Numbered from the stretch's first letter, positions 22,551 to 34,119 are shown. The stretch: DNA of 64,000 nt from Geosiphon pyriformis (GCA_016748015.1 JAAOMT010000575.1:23298-87297), one strand, 5' to 3'. Translations and numbers: made by a program. The notes: generated by a model not told the origin, from the letters alone.

Positions 22551-25215
22551 TCTTTATGTTTGACAAACTTTATTATAATTCCATATTTGAATGTTTTAGT
22601 ATTTCGTGTAATTTCATAAATTGTAAAAATATTGTTACTTAAATAGTTATTATTATTATTTACAATAACCCTTTGAATATTTAACTATAAAAAAATAAGT
22701 AGATAATATACATAGAATAAAATAAATAATAATAAATAAATATAAATAGTTTTTTTTTATTTTTTAAGCATTTCTTCAGTTTTGTTGACATAATTTTTAT
22801 TGCTACTTCTTTTTTTATTTCTTATTTTCTATATTTTATTAAATTATAATGTTTTATAGCATATTTATTAATTAATTTATTAATTAAAGTTGTCTTATAA
22901 ATTCTATTTGACTTTTTTTAACAATTTTATTAATATTTAACAAACATTCTCATAGAAGTTATTGATAATAATAAAAATTAACCTCATAATTATTAGATCA
23001 ATTATGTAGAATATAAATTAAATTCTTAATTATTTTTTCAGCTATTTTATTGTTATTTGAAAAGTTATAATAAAGTTTTTTAAGAAATATAAAACAGCAT
23101 ACTTTACAGTTATTAAAATTATTATTTAAAATATTTTTTTAACAGAATAAATACAAGTTATAATTATGTATTTATAAATAAGTTTTTTTAATTTTTTATA
23201 ATATATAAATGTGAATAAAGTTTCAAATATAAATAGATTATAATTTGAAAAGAGCTTTTTTAAGTCTTTTATTAATTATATTTTAGAAAGTAAGTAATTT
23301 TTTAATAGCAGAGTTTTTATTTATGCTGTTTTTTTATGTTGTACAAATTATAAAATATTATTATTTATTAAAGACTTATTATTTACTACAAATTAATTAA
23401 ATAAGTTTAACTATAAATAAATTGAGTAGTAATTATAATATATAAAGATATTAAACAAATTTTCTATTGTTTTATTATTTTTTTGTTTAAATATATATTT
23501 TTAAACAATAATAATAATAATAATAATAAATGATTTAAAGTTTATATAAATTATAAAAAATACATATTAAGACTCTAAATAAAATTAATATAAAGATTAA
23601 AAACATGTAAAAATTAAGATGTAATTTGTAATTTTCTAAATATTAAAAAACTTATTTGTTAAAATAAAATATTTTTAAGATTATACTTAATAAAATTCTG
23701 TAAAAAAAGCATGAATAAGTTAAATTAGATAAAAAATCAAAAAATTATAAAACAATTTTAGAAAAAAAAATTAAATTTATTTATTAAAAACCACTAAAAC
23801 AAAAACAAATTTGTATTTGTATTTGATAAATTATAATCTTTATTAAAAAAATTATTTTCAAAAAAAAATACATTATTTACGTATATTTGCTAAGCTTTAT
23901 ATTGTTTTTTTTAACAGTTTTTATTATATTTACTAATATTATTTTAAGTTTTTTTGACTTTATATTATTAATATTTTTGAATTCTTAGTTTAATTAAATT
24001 TATATTAAAATAAACTTTTCTATTATTTTATAATATAATTATGTTTAATTTATTTGCCAAAACAAATTCAAACTCGAATTAATTATTAAAATAATCTTTT
24101 TAAAATGTAACTTTAAACAGTAATCCTAAAATTAAAAATTTTTTAAGATTAACAAAACAAATATTTTTAAGTGATATAATCATATATATTTAATTTGAAA
24201 AACCAATTTTGGTTTTTGCTTTTGCTGTTTTATCTTTTTTTATTTAATATAATTAAATATTGTATTGTTTTAAAACTAATTTTTGAATTTATAAAAATAT
24301 GTGTTAATATTTTAAAAGATCTGTATTAAGTATTAATAATTTATTTATATAAATCAATACTTATTAAAAAAATTACTTAGCTTTTTATAAAATATATTAT
24401 ATACTAAATATATAAAACTTTGTTATAATAGAAAATTAATTATCTATTTATTTTTAATAATTGCTTAGAATTATATTAATAAAAATAAAAAAATATTATT
24501 ACAATATTTCAAAAATTTAGAATATTTAATAGATTTATTTTATAATTAATTAAAATAAAAAAGTTTTTGCTATTTTTTTTAGACAAAAAACTATTACAAT
24601 TATATTTAATTTTTTTTCAAGTTAATAGATAATTTATTTGTATTTATATATTTTATTTAACTTATATATATTTTAAACCAAACACAATTAAAAACTTTAT
24701 TTATTTGCTTTATCAAATAAAAGTTAATTTGATATTTTTAATTATGTTAAATTAAAATAAATCTAATCTTATATTATTTAAGTTAAGAATTAAGATTAAA
24801 AAATATAATAAGTAGTTTCTATTAATTACAAATATATTTTTAAAGAAATATGTTTTTAAAAATAAAAAAACTTAATTTATATTTATATTTATATCTTTAA
24901 TTAAATGTTTTAAAATCAAAATTATAATTACTTAATATTAAAAACTGGTTAAATTTAAACATAAAATTAAAAAATTAGAAAAACTTAAATATAAAAAATA
25001 ATATTTTTTATTTCTATTTAGATTAAAAAAGTCTGTATATTATTATTTAAATAAATAGAATAATAATAATATTAATGTATTAAAATAATTTTAGTAGACA
25101 TAGTCTGATTTTGTAAATAAACTATATAGAAGAATATTAAGTTATTATTGTATTTAATACTATTGCTTGTATATTAAAAATAAAAATCACATAATTATTT
25201 TACTTATTATAATGA
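22551..25215. other. Extremely AT-rich DNA, nothing recognised
   Basis: Nearly all A and T, with short AAT runs (for example about 23506-23530). There is no frame with protein-like composition and no transposon terminus on either strand. It may be old, fully decayed transposon sequence, but nothing in it shows this. Confidence 0.5.
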
Positions 25216-25979
25216 TATTACAAGTGATTATTTCAGGTGTTAGAATAAATAACAAATCCATAACTTGGTGTTCGATTAATATATTAATGATGTTGGTAAT
25301 CTAAAAGTTTTGGTTATCTGAAGATTTTTATGGTTGAGTTCTTTGTATAATAAACAGAGATTTAATGGTGGTTTTAGTAGCTTTCTGGAATTGCAATTTC
25401 ATCAAATTTTTTTCTCAGTGTGGTGGCCAGTAATTTTTCTGGTAAGCTATCCTCAAATTTATGAATGTTCTATCTTTGTTTTGCAGGTCTTTTACCAGTT
25501 CCTATAATGTTTATACTTTAGTGCTTAATTTTTAATCAATTAGTAAACAACAATAAAATCAAAGAAAGAAAATAAAGAAATAAAGAAATGAGCCAATGTA
25601 ATTGCAAGTTAGTATTCCGTCAATAGTCATGATCAAGAACTATTGTTTCAGTATAGTTAAGTATTAATTACTATCAACATGAAGTATTGATAATAGAGAA
25701 TAAATTTGAAATAGTGAATAATTATTTATTAATTGAAAGGTTGCTTAGATTAAATCTAAATAGAGAAGTCTGTTTTTTCTACTTCTAATGCTACCACTAT
25801 ATATATATAATTGAGATTTCTCAATTCTTTATACCAAAAATCCTGCAATTTCTGGAATCCTGCAATTCCTGGAATTCTGCAATTCTTTTGAAAGAAATCC
25901 TAGAATTTTATATTTACTATGCCTATTTCTGATTGGCTAATTTATATGCTAATATACTTCCTATATTTTATGAGTAACA
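25216..25979 (-). repeat. 3' LTR of the Ty3 element, 764 bp
   Basis: It ends with the short inverted repeat TATTAC...GTAACA, where TGTTAC has mutated to TATTAC at the left edge. It is clearly related along its length to the copies at 33245 and 35190 (shared TCAAATAACAAATC-type start, AAACAACAATAAAATCAAAG, and CTGATTGGCTAATTTATATG near the end). A short tandem repeat of about 17 bp (TCCTGCAATTCCTGGAA type) lies at about 25843-25895. Confidence 0.88.
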
Positions 25980-25981
25980 TT

Positions 25982-25995
25982 ATTCTCTTCTTTTA
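25982..25995 (-). other. Polypurine tract next to the 3' LTR
   Basis: In element sense the sequence AAAAGAAGAGAATAA directly precedes the LTR start TGTTAC. That is the position and composition of a plus-strand DNA synthesis primer. Confidence 0.75.
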
Positions 25996-26253
25996 ATATT
26001 GAGCTTCATCAAGATTTTTTAAATCTTCTAACTCTAATTCCCCATCTTTTAGTATTTTTTGAACTTTTTTTTCAAGAATTACTTGTGTTATCTTGTTCTG
26101 TAATTCTTCAAATTGGGCATTAGTTATTTTTCCCATTTGGTTAACAGTAACAATATTCATTTCTGTATTAAGTAATATTTCTGGTTTGTCTTGAAATCTT
26201 ATGTGTAGCTGATAAATGGCTTTTGCTTGTGTGGTTAAATTGTTTTTTTTCAT
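25993..26253 (-). CDS. C-terminal Pol ORF after integrase, 86 residues
   Basis: This open frame has a plausible protein composition: AKAIYQLHIRFQDKPEILLN, then VNQMGKITNAQFEELQNKI, then an acidic coiled-coil-like end (GELELEDLKNLDEAQY). It lies just before the polypurine tract, so it is the last piece of the pol region. In the intact element it was probably continuous with the integrase C-terminus. The function is unknown, and it has no similarity I recognise to a chromodomain. Confidence 0.55.
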   Translation of the reverse strand: MKKNNLTTQAKAIYQLHIRFQDKPEILLNTEMNIVTVNQMGKITNAQFEELQNKITQVILEKKVQKILKDGELELEDLKNLDEAQY

Positions 26254-26699
26254 AAATTGTTCTAGTTGTTATAGTATTGTTGTGTCAAATAATTGTTTTG
26301 TTTTATTAGTGTATAAATTTTAGATGTTCAAGTATTGTCCCAAATAGAAATAACAAAAGTTTCTTGAAAATTGTTGTATCTACCAATTCCAAGTTTCTAT
26401 AGTCAACTCTTGATATTAGATGACTTTTGGTTGTGCTTCTATCACTAATTTCACTTTTGTAATTATTTTGTCAACAGTGTTTTCTGTTTTTCTCTGTACT
26501 TTATTCCATGGTCTTTTTCTGGTGTTTGTGTATTTGATAATTTGTTGATTAATTGTGATCTTCATTTCTTGTTGTTAGATCAATTGAAAAAGTTGTTGTG
26601 TTAGCAAGTGAATGCTATTGGTGATTTCCATTTTTTTGAAGTCTTTTATTACGTCTACCATGTCTTTATATCCTCTTTTATTGTTTAATTTTATGTGTT

Positions 26700-27770
26700 T
26701 GGTTCAATAATTATGATTGGTTCCATATTGTATGAAATCTTATCTGGTTAGATTAGTATTTGTTATACTCCCAGTTGTGAAATATTATTGGTAGATGATG
26801 ATATTATATAATAATATAGTTTCAGTTAATTACTATGTGCTGTTTTGGCAAAGATTTTGTTGTCCTATCTTAATTTATAAGCTCTATTTTCTAGAATTTT
26901 TTCTATGTGAAATAATTCATCTTATTTGGAGTCAAATTTTCTACTCTATTGTTTTTCCACTTTGGTACAATATAAAAGTACTTTGTCTCCAATCTTGAAT
27001 TCAACTGGTTTATCTGGTAGTTGGTTATCATGTCATTTTTTTTGTTTTTTTTGTGACTTTTGGATATTATCAGTTACTCTTTGCCATTTGTTTTCTAGTG
27101 TTTCTATTAAGTCATATGTTTTTCTTAGTAATGTTTTTTGAAAATTGTTTTCTGTCATTGGTTCTGTTGGATATGTATTGACTTCTATCTCAACTGGTAG
27201 TATTGCTGTTCTATCATATACTATTTTAAATGGTGTTGTTTGTATAGTGTTTTGCTTTATTGTCTGATAAGCAAATAATATTGATAGTATGAACAAATCC
27301 CATTTGTTTTGGTTTTCTTGGCTGATTTTGGCAATTGCTTCACACAATGTTCTGTTGAATCTTTTAACCAAATCATTTGTTTGTGGATAATATAGTGATG
27401 ATAATGGTTTTTTGATTCCAAATCTTTGACTTAATTCCACTAATGTTCTGTTCACAAAATGAATTTCTTAATCTGATAGTAATTTTTTTGAACATTTATG
27501 TCAATAAATTAAATCTTGATAAATGAATTCAGCAATGAATTCTGCATCTGCTCTTTGAATAGCTTTTATTTCTGGCCATTTAGTGAGATAATCTATGGCT
27601 ACTGCAATATATCTGTTGTTTTTGCTAGTGATTGTTAATGGTTTAATTAAGTTAATTCTAATATAATCAAATAATTGTCTCATTTTAATTAGTCTCAATG
27701 TTTAACTGGGTTTTGTTTCTTCTCTTCTCTGACAAGCATCACAATTTTGAACATATTAGATGATATCTAG
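26700..27770 (-). pseudogene. Ty3 integrase (zinc-binding, catalytic core, C-terminal), broken
   Basis: In element sense: an HHCC-like zinc-binding region (EHFYKEATMKKIRKRYYW, then NCDACQRR, about 27720-27840), the catalytic core with its first Asp (IAVAIDYLTKWPEIKA) and second Asp (LLSD followed by a stop), and FVNRTLVELSQRFGIKKPLS. The third acidic residue is Lys in the usual context (TNDLVKRFNRTL instead of a Glu). The SH3-like C-terminal part reads KIGDKVLLYCTKVE. The frame 27033-27455 is the longest open piece. With the Glu changed to Lys and several stops, strand transfer is not possible. Confidence 0.85.
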
Positions 27771-28128
27771 ATATATTAATAACCAATAGTATCTTTTTCT
27801 GATTTTTTTCATAGTTGCTTCTTTATAAAAATGTTCTGCTATTGGATTCGAATGCATATTAAATAATATTGTCTCTTTCTTTGGTTCTGTAATTACTCTG
27901 GTTGGTTAATCTGAATTCTTTCTATTTTTCTAATAAAATATATTTTGGTAAGTAATAAAATATTTGGATTGTTGTTTGATATGGTTTCGTTTTTTTGAAA
28001 ATAATTTTTTCTTAAACTGCTGATTATTTATATAGTACTAGAGTTGTTAATATTTTTGTGTATTCATTTTTTGTTATATTTTTGTTTTCGACTGTTTAGA
28101 TTTGTTATATTTTTGTGTTGAAATGTTC

Positions 28129-28527
28129 TTAGATTTGTTTTATTCTTAATAAACTATTAGCATTTCTATTTTTTTTTCCTTTTTTGTAATATACTGTATA
28201 ATTAAATGGTAAAAGTTTTATTTTCCATTTGGCATAATAATTATCTTCAAATTCTTGTTTCTGAATTGAAGTCAATTCTTTATGATTAATATATACATCA
28301 AACTTTTGACTCAAATATTTTTTCCATTTGGTAATAGCCCAATAGATAGCTAAGTGTTTTAACACTGGAGTTTCATAGTTTTTTTCAGCTGGACTTAAGC
28401 TTTTGCTGGCATATACTACTAGATGTTTTTGTTCATCCAGTCCTTTCTGAAATAATACTGCTTCTAATACTTGATCTGATACATCTGTTGTAATTATAAA
28501 TGGCTTATTATGATCTGGATAGATCAA
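28129..28527 (-). pseudogene. Ty3 RNase H domain fragment
   Basis: Open for 132 codons: FIITTDVSDQVLEAVLFQKG (first catalytic Asp region), HLVVYASKSLSPAEKNYETP (Glu region), KKYLSQKFDVYINHKELTSI (canonical TDHxxL altered to NHKEL), and a tail typical of Ty3 RNase H (KWKIKLLPFNYTVYYKKGKK). It follows the RT relic in element order. The Asp-to-Asn change in the DH motif adds to the evidence of decay. Confidence 0.85.
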
Positions 28528-28599
28528 TACTAGAGCTTGAATAAGCTTTCTTTTTAATGTGTCAAAAGCTTCTTGCTGTATTTTTGTTCATTCATATTT

Positions 28600-29420
28600 A
28601 GTGTTTTTTGTTTAGAACTAGTGTAATGACTGTGCTATTTTGGAAAAGTCTTTGATAAAACAGCAATAGCAACCTATAAATTCCAAGAATACTCATAATT
28701 CAGTCAAGTTGATAAGTACTAGAAAGTTTTTAACTATTTTAATTTTGTCTGAATCTGTCTTGATTCTATCTTTGTTTATAATATGTTCCAAAAACTTGAG
28801 TTTTATTTTTCCAAAAAAACACTTAATTGTATTTAATTTTAATTTGGCCCTTCTTAGTCTTTCAAATACTTGTTGAAGATAGTGCAAATGATTATCAAAT
28901 GTCTTGGAAAACACGTTGGTATTGTATAGATATATGACTACTAATTTCTATAGCAGTCTAGTATAAACAATTTCCATAAGTTGTTGAAATGTGGCAGGAG
29001 CATTCATCAATCCAAATGGCATAACCTCAAATTCAAAATTTTCTTCTTATGTTGTAAAAGCCATTTTTTCTTTATCTTCTGGTTTCATGACTACTTGCCA
29101 GTAACCACTGTTTAAGTCTAAAATTGAGAACCATTTTTTTCCTTCAAAAGCATTGAAAAGTTCTTGAATTTTTGGAGTTGGATAGGTATCTCTTTTTGGT
29201 ACTCCATTAAGTTTTCAGTAGTCTACACAAAAGCATATTTTCCTATTTTTTTTATGGACTAGTACTACTAGTGACAATCATGGACTTATTAATGGTTGAA
29301 TTAACCCATTGTCTAGCATCTGATTAATTTTTTAATGAATAATCTTATGGCTGGCTGGTAATACTTGGTATGCTCTTTGTTTGATTGGTATTGCATCTTC
29401 AGTTTTGATCTAGTGCTAGA
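28600..29420 (-). pseudogene. Ty3 reverse transcriptase, broken
   Basis: Conserved blocks are spread over frames with stops: NQMLDNGLIQPLISP, LVVLVHKKNRKICFCVDY, GVPKRDTYPTPKIQELFNAF, WFSILDLNSGYWQVVM, FEFEVMPFGLMNAPATFQQL, and FSKTFDNHLHYLQQVFERLR with the thumb region. The catalytic YxDD box reads YLYN before VFSKTF, so both metal-binding Asp residues of that box are gone. The palm Asp in SILDLNSGY is kept. The open piece 28693-28914 covers the block after the catalytic box. Confidence 0.88.
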
Positions 29421-29547
29421 TTATATTAGTTTTGCCAAATTTATTTTCACTTGTAAAAATGTCAGTGAAATTGTTAAATAATATTTTGAGTTGCATAAGT
29501 TGGAGTGAGTCTAAGTTTCTTAGATTCATTTTTTCTAATTGTTTTGG

Positions 29548-29859
29548 TTAGAGCAGATAACATTCTTCTTGTCTGTATATTGTTTGTGATGTGATATTGA
29601 CATATCTACACAGTTGTAGAAAATTTAGAATGGTATTTGATGGTTGTTTTTCAACTTTAATACTTAAATATTTGATAATAATTCTGTTTAGTATCTTAAT
29701 GACATTTCTCATGTTGTTATAAATGAGAATTTTAATGTGACTGTGGTTTTTGGCTGGTATGTGTAGATTGACTAATCCAATCTTTTCTGATTTATAAAGT
29801 GTTGCTTCTGCTTCAAAAATCTGAATCTGATCCTTTACTTTTCTCTCTATGGCTATCAT
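29548..29859 (-). pseudogene. Linker domain of Pol between dUTPase and RT
   Basis: Open for 103 codons: AIERKVKDQIQIFEAEATLY, then GLVNLHIPAKNHSHIKILIY, then VNITSQTIYRQEECYLL. It directly continues the dUTPase frame after a stop near 29887 and leads into the RT N-terminus. It is beta-rich in appearance and could be a second partial dUTPase-like or structural module. No catalytic motif was recognised. Confidence 0.5.
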
Positions 29860-29889
29860 GTACTGATCATATAGTGGAATAGAAATTGA

Positions 29890-30603
29890 TTAGTGGATAG
29901 AGATAATTTCTTTCTTGTCAACAATCTCTTTTTTAGCAATATTAACTAGTACATCTATTCTACCCATAAATCTGAATCTCTGTATCCCTCTAGCTGTAAT
30001 CCTTAATTTCTTCTTGTTTTTTACTGATACTAATTGAGCTATTTTAACCAGAGACAAGAATATTGCCTGTGCTATCTTTTTGTTTGGTTCTATAACATAG
30101 GTCTTTTCTGAATCATTTTGGAGCATTGCAATAATATTTCTTATATATTCTGTGTTAATTATTCCTCCTCTGATATTGATTTCTTTTTTTGCTAAATTGC
30201 TTCTAGATGTCAATTGAACCATTGTTGTTGTTAGAATTTCCAGAGCTATTTTGAGATCAATACAAGTGCATAAATATGGTTTTAATTTGATGGCATCTTT
30301 TCTGAGATATTTTAGATCAAATTTTGCATTGGTATTATATGTACATTCTGGCATAATACCTTCATCATTGTTACTGAACCATCTCAGTTTCTGCTTTTTG
30401 GTAAGATCAAGGAGTGCAATATATTGTTCAGGATTTGAATTTGAGTTTAAATTGTCATCATTGCTATTGCCAATTTGAACAGAGCTAAAACCATTGTTAT
30501 TGTTATCATTATTGTTGGAGTTTGAATCAGAATTGAGCAGTAATTCTAATTCTGATACACAGCTGTTAATTGGTTCATCTTCCTTTGGAATTGTGTAGAT
30601 CAT
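29890..30603 (-). pseudogene. Pol segment with a dUTPase-like domain, between protease and RT
   Basis: This is an open frame of 237 codons in the pol region. Residues about 94-215 (29959-30324) match the trimeric dUTPase layout in order: motif 1 CIDLKIALEI (canonical AGYDL; residues 114-123), motif 2 SRSNLAKK (133-140), motif 3 GGIINTEYIRN (146-156; canonical GVIDxDYxG, with the catalytic Asp now Asn), motif 4 KIAQAIF (176-182) and motif 5 RGIQRFRFMGR (205-215; canonical RGxGGFGSTG, damaged). The N-terminal part is an Asn/Ser-rich linker. dUTPases hydrolyse dUTP to dUMP and keep uracil out of cDNA. Here it would have been a Pol module; changes in motifs 3 and 5 suggest it is no longer active. 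Confidence 0.8.
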
Positions 30604-31299
30604 GTGTGGTGATAGATTTTAGATAAGATCACTCTTATTACAATATTGGAAGTTATATGGAATTAAACAATGATTACATAGTTGGGTGTTTAGTTGTTTT
30701 AAACATTGTTTCTATTCTTCTCTTGTGGGTGTTAAATTCTAATAGTGCTTGTGAAACTCTTTTGGGTCTGTTTCTATGTAAAAAAAAGCATTTGAATTTG
30801 GAATAAAGACAATATTAACTGGTTCTGGAGAATTATTTTTAATTTTCAAGATTTTGCTGGGTGTGGTTTTTTCGACTTTGGTATTTACCATTCACCAGAT
30901 CTTGTTTTTGTCATGTGAGTAACCATCCAAACAAGAGATCACTCAGTGTTATGCAGCAGTAATAGGTGTGCCACAACTAACTCAGTCACTTATGAGGATT
31001 GTGTACTGGCATGAAGCATTGCACATTTCTCCTCAACCAGAAATGTTGTTACATATTTCTTCATTGAGCAACTATTTTCTACAAATGAGACATGGTTTGT
31101 TGTCTCATTTGTCTTGTTATTTTGGGTAGTCATACCATTCTCTGTGGCATGGCTTATAGTAGTAGTGGGTTTGCATCCAGTAATCTTTGTCAGGTGCAAT
31201 CTAAGCTTCCATGGAAGAAAGTTTTTTGTGACAATCTTGGTATTTGAGTAGAATATATGGTGGTTGCTTCAGTGGCTTGTGTAAGTAGGATCTTTCCGA

Positions 31300-31840
31300 G
31301 CCACTAGTTATTTTTTCTATGGTGGTGTTTTCTTTTTTTTCTTTTCTTTTGTTGTTCCAAAAAAGTATTGGTAATAACTTGTTGTGTTTGGTGTTGGCCC
31401 AGAAAATTTGAAAGGCTTCTCAAGTAGGTTTTTTTTCTCTTTCTTCCAATTTGATGAGTGGATTGTTGTCAGTAGTAGTCTTGAAATGACCACAAGTGGC
31501 TGGCACACATGTGTAGTGGCCGTTTTGGCTAAACTACAGTTTTTGGGTATTTCAATTAAGCATGGTGTTGGTTTTAAACAGCCAGTTGTTCCCAATAAGA
31601 GCTTGGTACTGAGTTGCTTCCATTACCAATACTTTAATTGATATTATGAGGCCATTAACTTCGAATAAAAAGTCATTTATTTTACCAATTGGGGTCTTTG
31701 TTGCCCTATTGACTATAATTATTCATGCACTGGTGGTGTGATCAACTTGGTAACCTAATTGATTCATAAATTGTTGGGTAATAATACTGTCAGCTGATCT
31801 ACTGTCTAAGATTAGTTTAATGTGCTGCCCATCAACTCTA
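31300..31840 (-). pseudogene. Ty3 aspartic protease, broken
   Basis: In element sense a retropepsin-like fold is visible: IKLILDSRSADSIITQQF with the active-site triad DSG changed to DSR (codons 31798-31806), a flap-like region (RATKTPIGKINDFLFEV), and the hydrophobic-hydrophobic-Gly motif near the end (YQALIGNNWL). A stop lies between the active site and the flap. The following 300 bases encode a basic linker of no recognised function. The loss of Gly in the triad predicts inactivity. Confidence 0.78.
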
Positions 31841-32439
31841 GGATCTGTATACATTGCAGTAATGAGTTTGATTCTAGGGTGGCTCCACTAAATAGTAGTA
31901 TTTCAACTGGTTTTTCGAGTTCAAAAGAGAAGATGGCAGTAAGTGATTTATCTTCAGTAATGATTGCTGACAGTATATTGTTAATAAGTGGCTGCTTTTG
32001 TTTGACTTCCAAGTTGTTGGATGTGGTATCTTCTGGGGTAACTAGGAGACTTAAATAGTTCTGGAAACTCGGGTTTTGGGTGTATCCAGTTCCTGAACTC
32101 TGCTGGCATGATCCTGATTGTTGGGTGGATGAACTGGAGATCGGTTGATGAACAATTATCACCAATCTTCAGTTTTGTTGAATGAATCTCAGTCTTTGGT
32201 TTCCATGTGACATCAGAGTCAAATTTTGTGGTAATATTTGAATTTTCTATGGTTGATATATTACTTGCAGCTATGGTGGTTGATAAATTACAGGTGTTGC
32301 TGGTTAATATATTGGAGGTGAGTATACTTGCTGTGTTATTGGTGCTTAATACATTGGCTGAGTCATTTGAGCATAAGGTGATTGATGTTGGTAATGTCCT
32401 TGTGATTGATGTTGGTAATGTCCTTGTGATTGATTATTA

Positions 32440-33244
32440 ACATGATTCTAAGTTTGGAATCAGTGATTAAAGTTTTGATACTGATTACTTGATCATTGAT
32501 TACTTAACTGTTTGTAACATTTAAATTGCAAATGTTTTTGTTTACCACAATAGTAGCACACATGTGTTTCCTGCTGCCACTATTGATTGGTTAAAGATAA
32601 TGGATGTGATTGATTTTAAAACCAATTCGCATTTCCCTAATTATTTTGTCATTGTGAAAGTTGATAAATGGCTTGATTGTTAGCTAAGTATTCCTCTAAT
32701 TTCTGATTGATTGAGTCACTGAATTGCTTTAGCTTGGAATCTAAGTCAGATGATCTATTCATTACTAGATTTACAGCTTGGGCATGATTGGCTTCAATCT
32801 CAGCTGCTTCAAAATCTTTGATGTAGTTAATAGTGGCTTGAAGATCTACTGGATGCATTGGTTGTACACATTGGAGGATGCTACTGTGCAAGTCTCTAAT
32901 GAATTGGTTTAAAATTTGTAAAGCTGTAAAATAATTGGCTTGGATTGCCTGAATTTGATGCAAATTTCTATGAAAGCATTTTAGGTAGATAGTGACTGCT
33001 TTACTTTCTCCTTGTTTAATAATGGTAAAGATATTTGCTAGACAATTAATACTATTATTGTTGCTAAAATATTGTAGAAATGCAAGCTTGAATGCATTAA
33101 AATTTTGAAGTTTGTTGGCCAAGCTTTAATATCATAAGTTGGTGATATCCTAAAAAAAGTAAGAGATAGCTTGCATGGCTTTGGCATTATTTCATTTATT
33201 GGTTGTGATGGCTTTTTTGACATTATTTAGCCACATTTGAGCAT
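32440..33244 (-). pseudogene. Ty3 Gag, C-terminal part with zinc knuckle
   Basis: Starting directly at the edge of the nested LTR, the frame reads NAQMWLNNVKKAITTN, then the capsid-type retrotransposon Gag domain (LANKLQNFNAFKLAFLQYF, CFHRNLHQIQAIQANY, LNQFIRDLHSSILQCVQP). The open piece is 32649-33122. A CCHC zinc knuckle CYYCGKQKHLQFKC lies at 32517-32558. Stops at Trp and Gln codons interrupt it. Gag packages the element RNA and forms the particle; this copy cannot be made whole. Confidence 0.82.
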
Positions 33245-34119
33245 TGTTACAAGTAATTATTTGGGGTCTCAAATCAAATAACAAATCTGTAACTTGGTGT
33301 TTAATTAATATATTAATAATGTTGGTAATCTGAAAATTTTATTAATCTGAAGGCTTTGATTGGAGTTCTTTGTATAATGGATAGAGATTTGGTTATAATG
33401 GTAGTAGTTTCTAAAATTGCAATTCTTGTCCAATTTCTTTCTCAGCTTAGTGGCTGGATTTATTCTGGCAGTTGTGCCCTTCTGGTAAGCTATCTGTTAT
33501 TATATATATAATTTTACTCTTATTTCTGGGTCTTTTACCAGGCTATTTTTGACATTAATAATTTAGCACTTAATCCTTAATCAATTAGTAAACAACAATA
33601 AAATCAAAGAAAAAAAAGAAAAAAAAGAAAATAAAAGAAATTAAAGAAATAAGCCAAGACAATTCACAAGTTAGTATTCCATCAATAGCCATAATTAAAA
33701 ACTATTATTCCAACATAGTTAAGTATCAATTGCTATCAATATGAAGTGTTAATAGTGGAGAGTAGAATTGAAAATAGTGAATAATTATTTATTAATATTT
33801 GTAATTTAGAAGGTTGCTTAAATTAAATCTAAATTGAGAGATCTGTTTTTTCTACTTCTAATACTATCATATATACATAATTGAGATTCCTCAATTCTTT
33901 AATTTTTCACACCAGAAATCCTGGAATTCTTGAAATTCTGCAATTTCTTTTAAGAAAAATCTTGGAATTCTGGAAGCCTGTAATTCCTTATATGAGAATT
34001 CTGAAATTTTTGAATCCTACAATTCCTTTGAGAGGAATCCTAGAATTCTACATTTACTATATCTATCTCTGATTGGCTAATTTATATGCTAATATACTTC
34101 TTATATTTTATGAGTAATA
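33245..34119 (-). repeat. Solo LTR nested inside gag, 875 bp
   Basis: It begins TGTTAC at 33245 and ends GTAATA at 34119, and is related along its length to the LTRs at 25216 and 35190. It has no internal region of its own. The Gag reading frame stops at its right edge (IAKIEKFTSKENN) and resumes at its left edge (NAQMWLNNV), so it was inserted into gag. A probable 4-bp target repeat is visible in element sense (ATAG before, ATGC after), with two differences. Its tandem-repeat section at about 33915-34050 is longer than in the 25216 copy, which may explain the greater length. Confidence 0.85.

Noticed and set aside
29890-30603. Host dUTPase gene or viral insertion rather than a Pol module
   Set aside because: It lies in order and on the same strand between protease and RT of the Ty3 element, with a Pol-like linker on each side and no introns or separate promoter.
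29590-32440. Plus-strand frames in the Ty3 region (for example 31384-31641 and 32207-32440)
   Set aside because: Antisense to protease, Gag and linker sequences; no independent domain.
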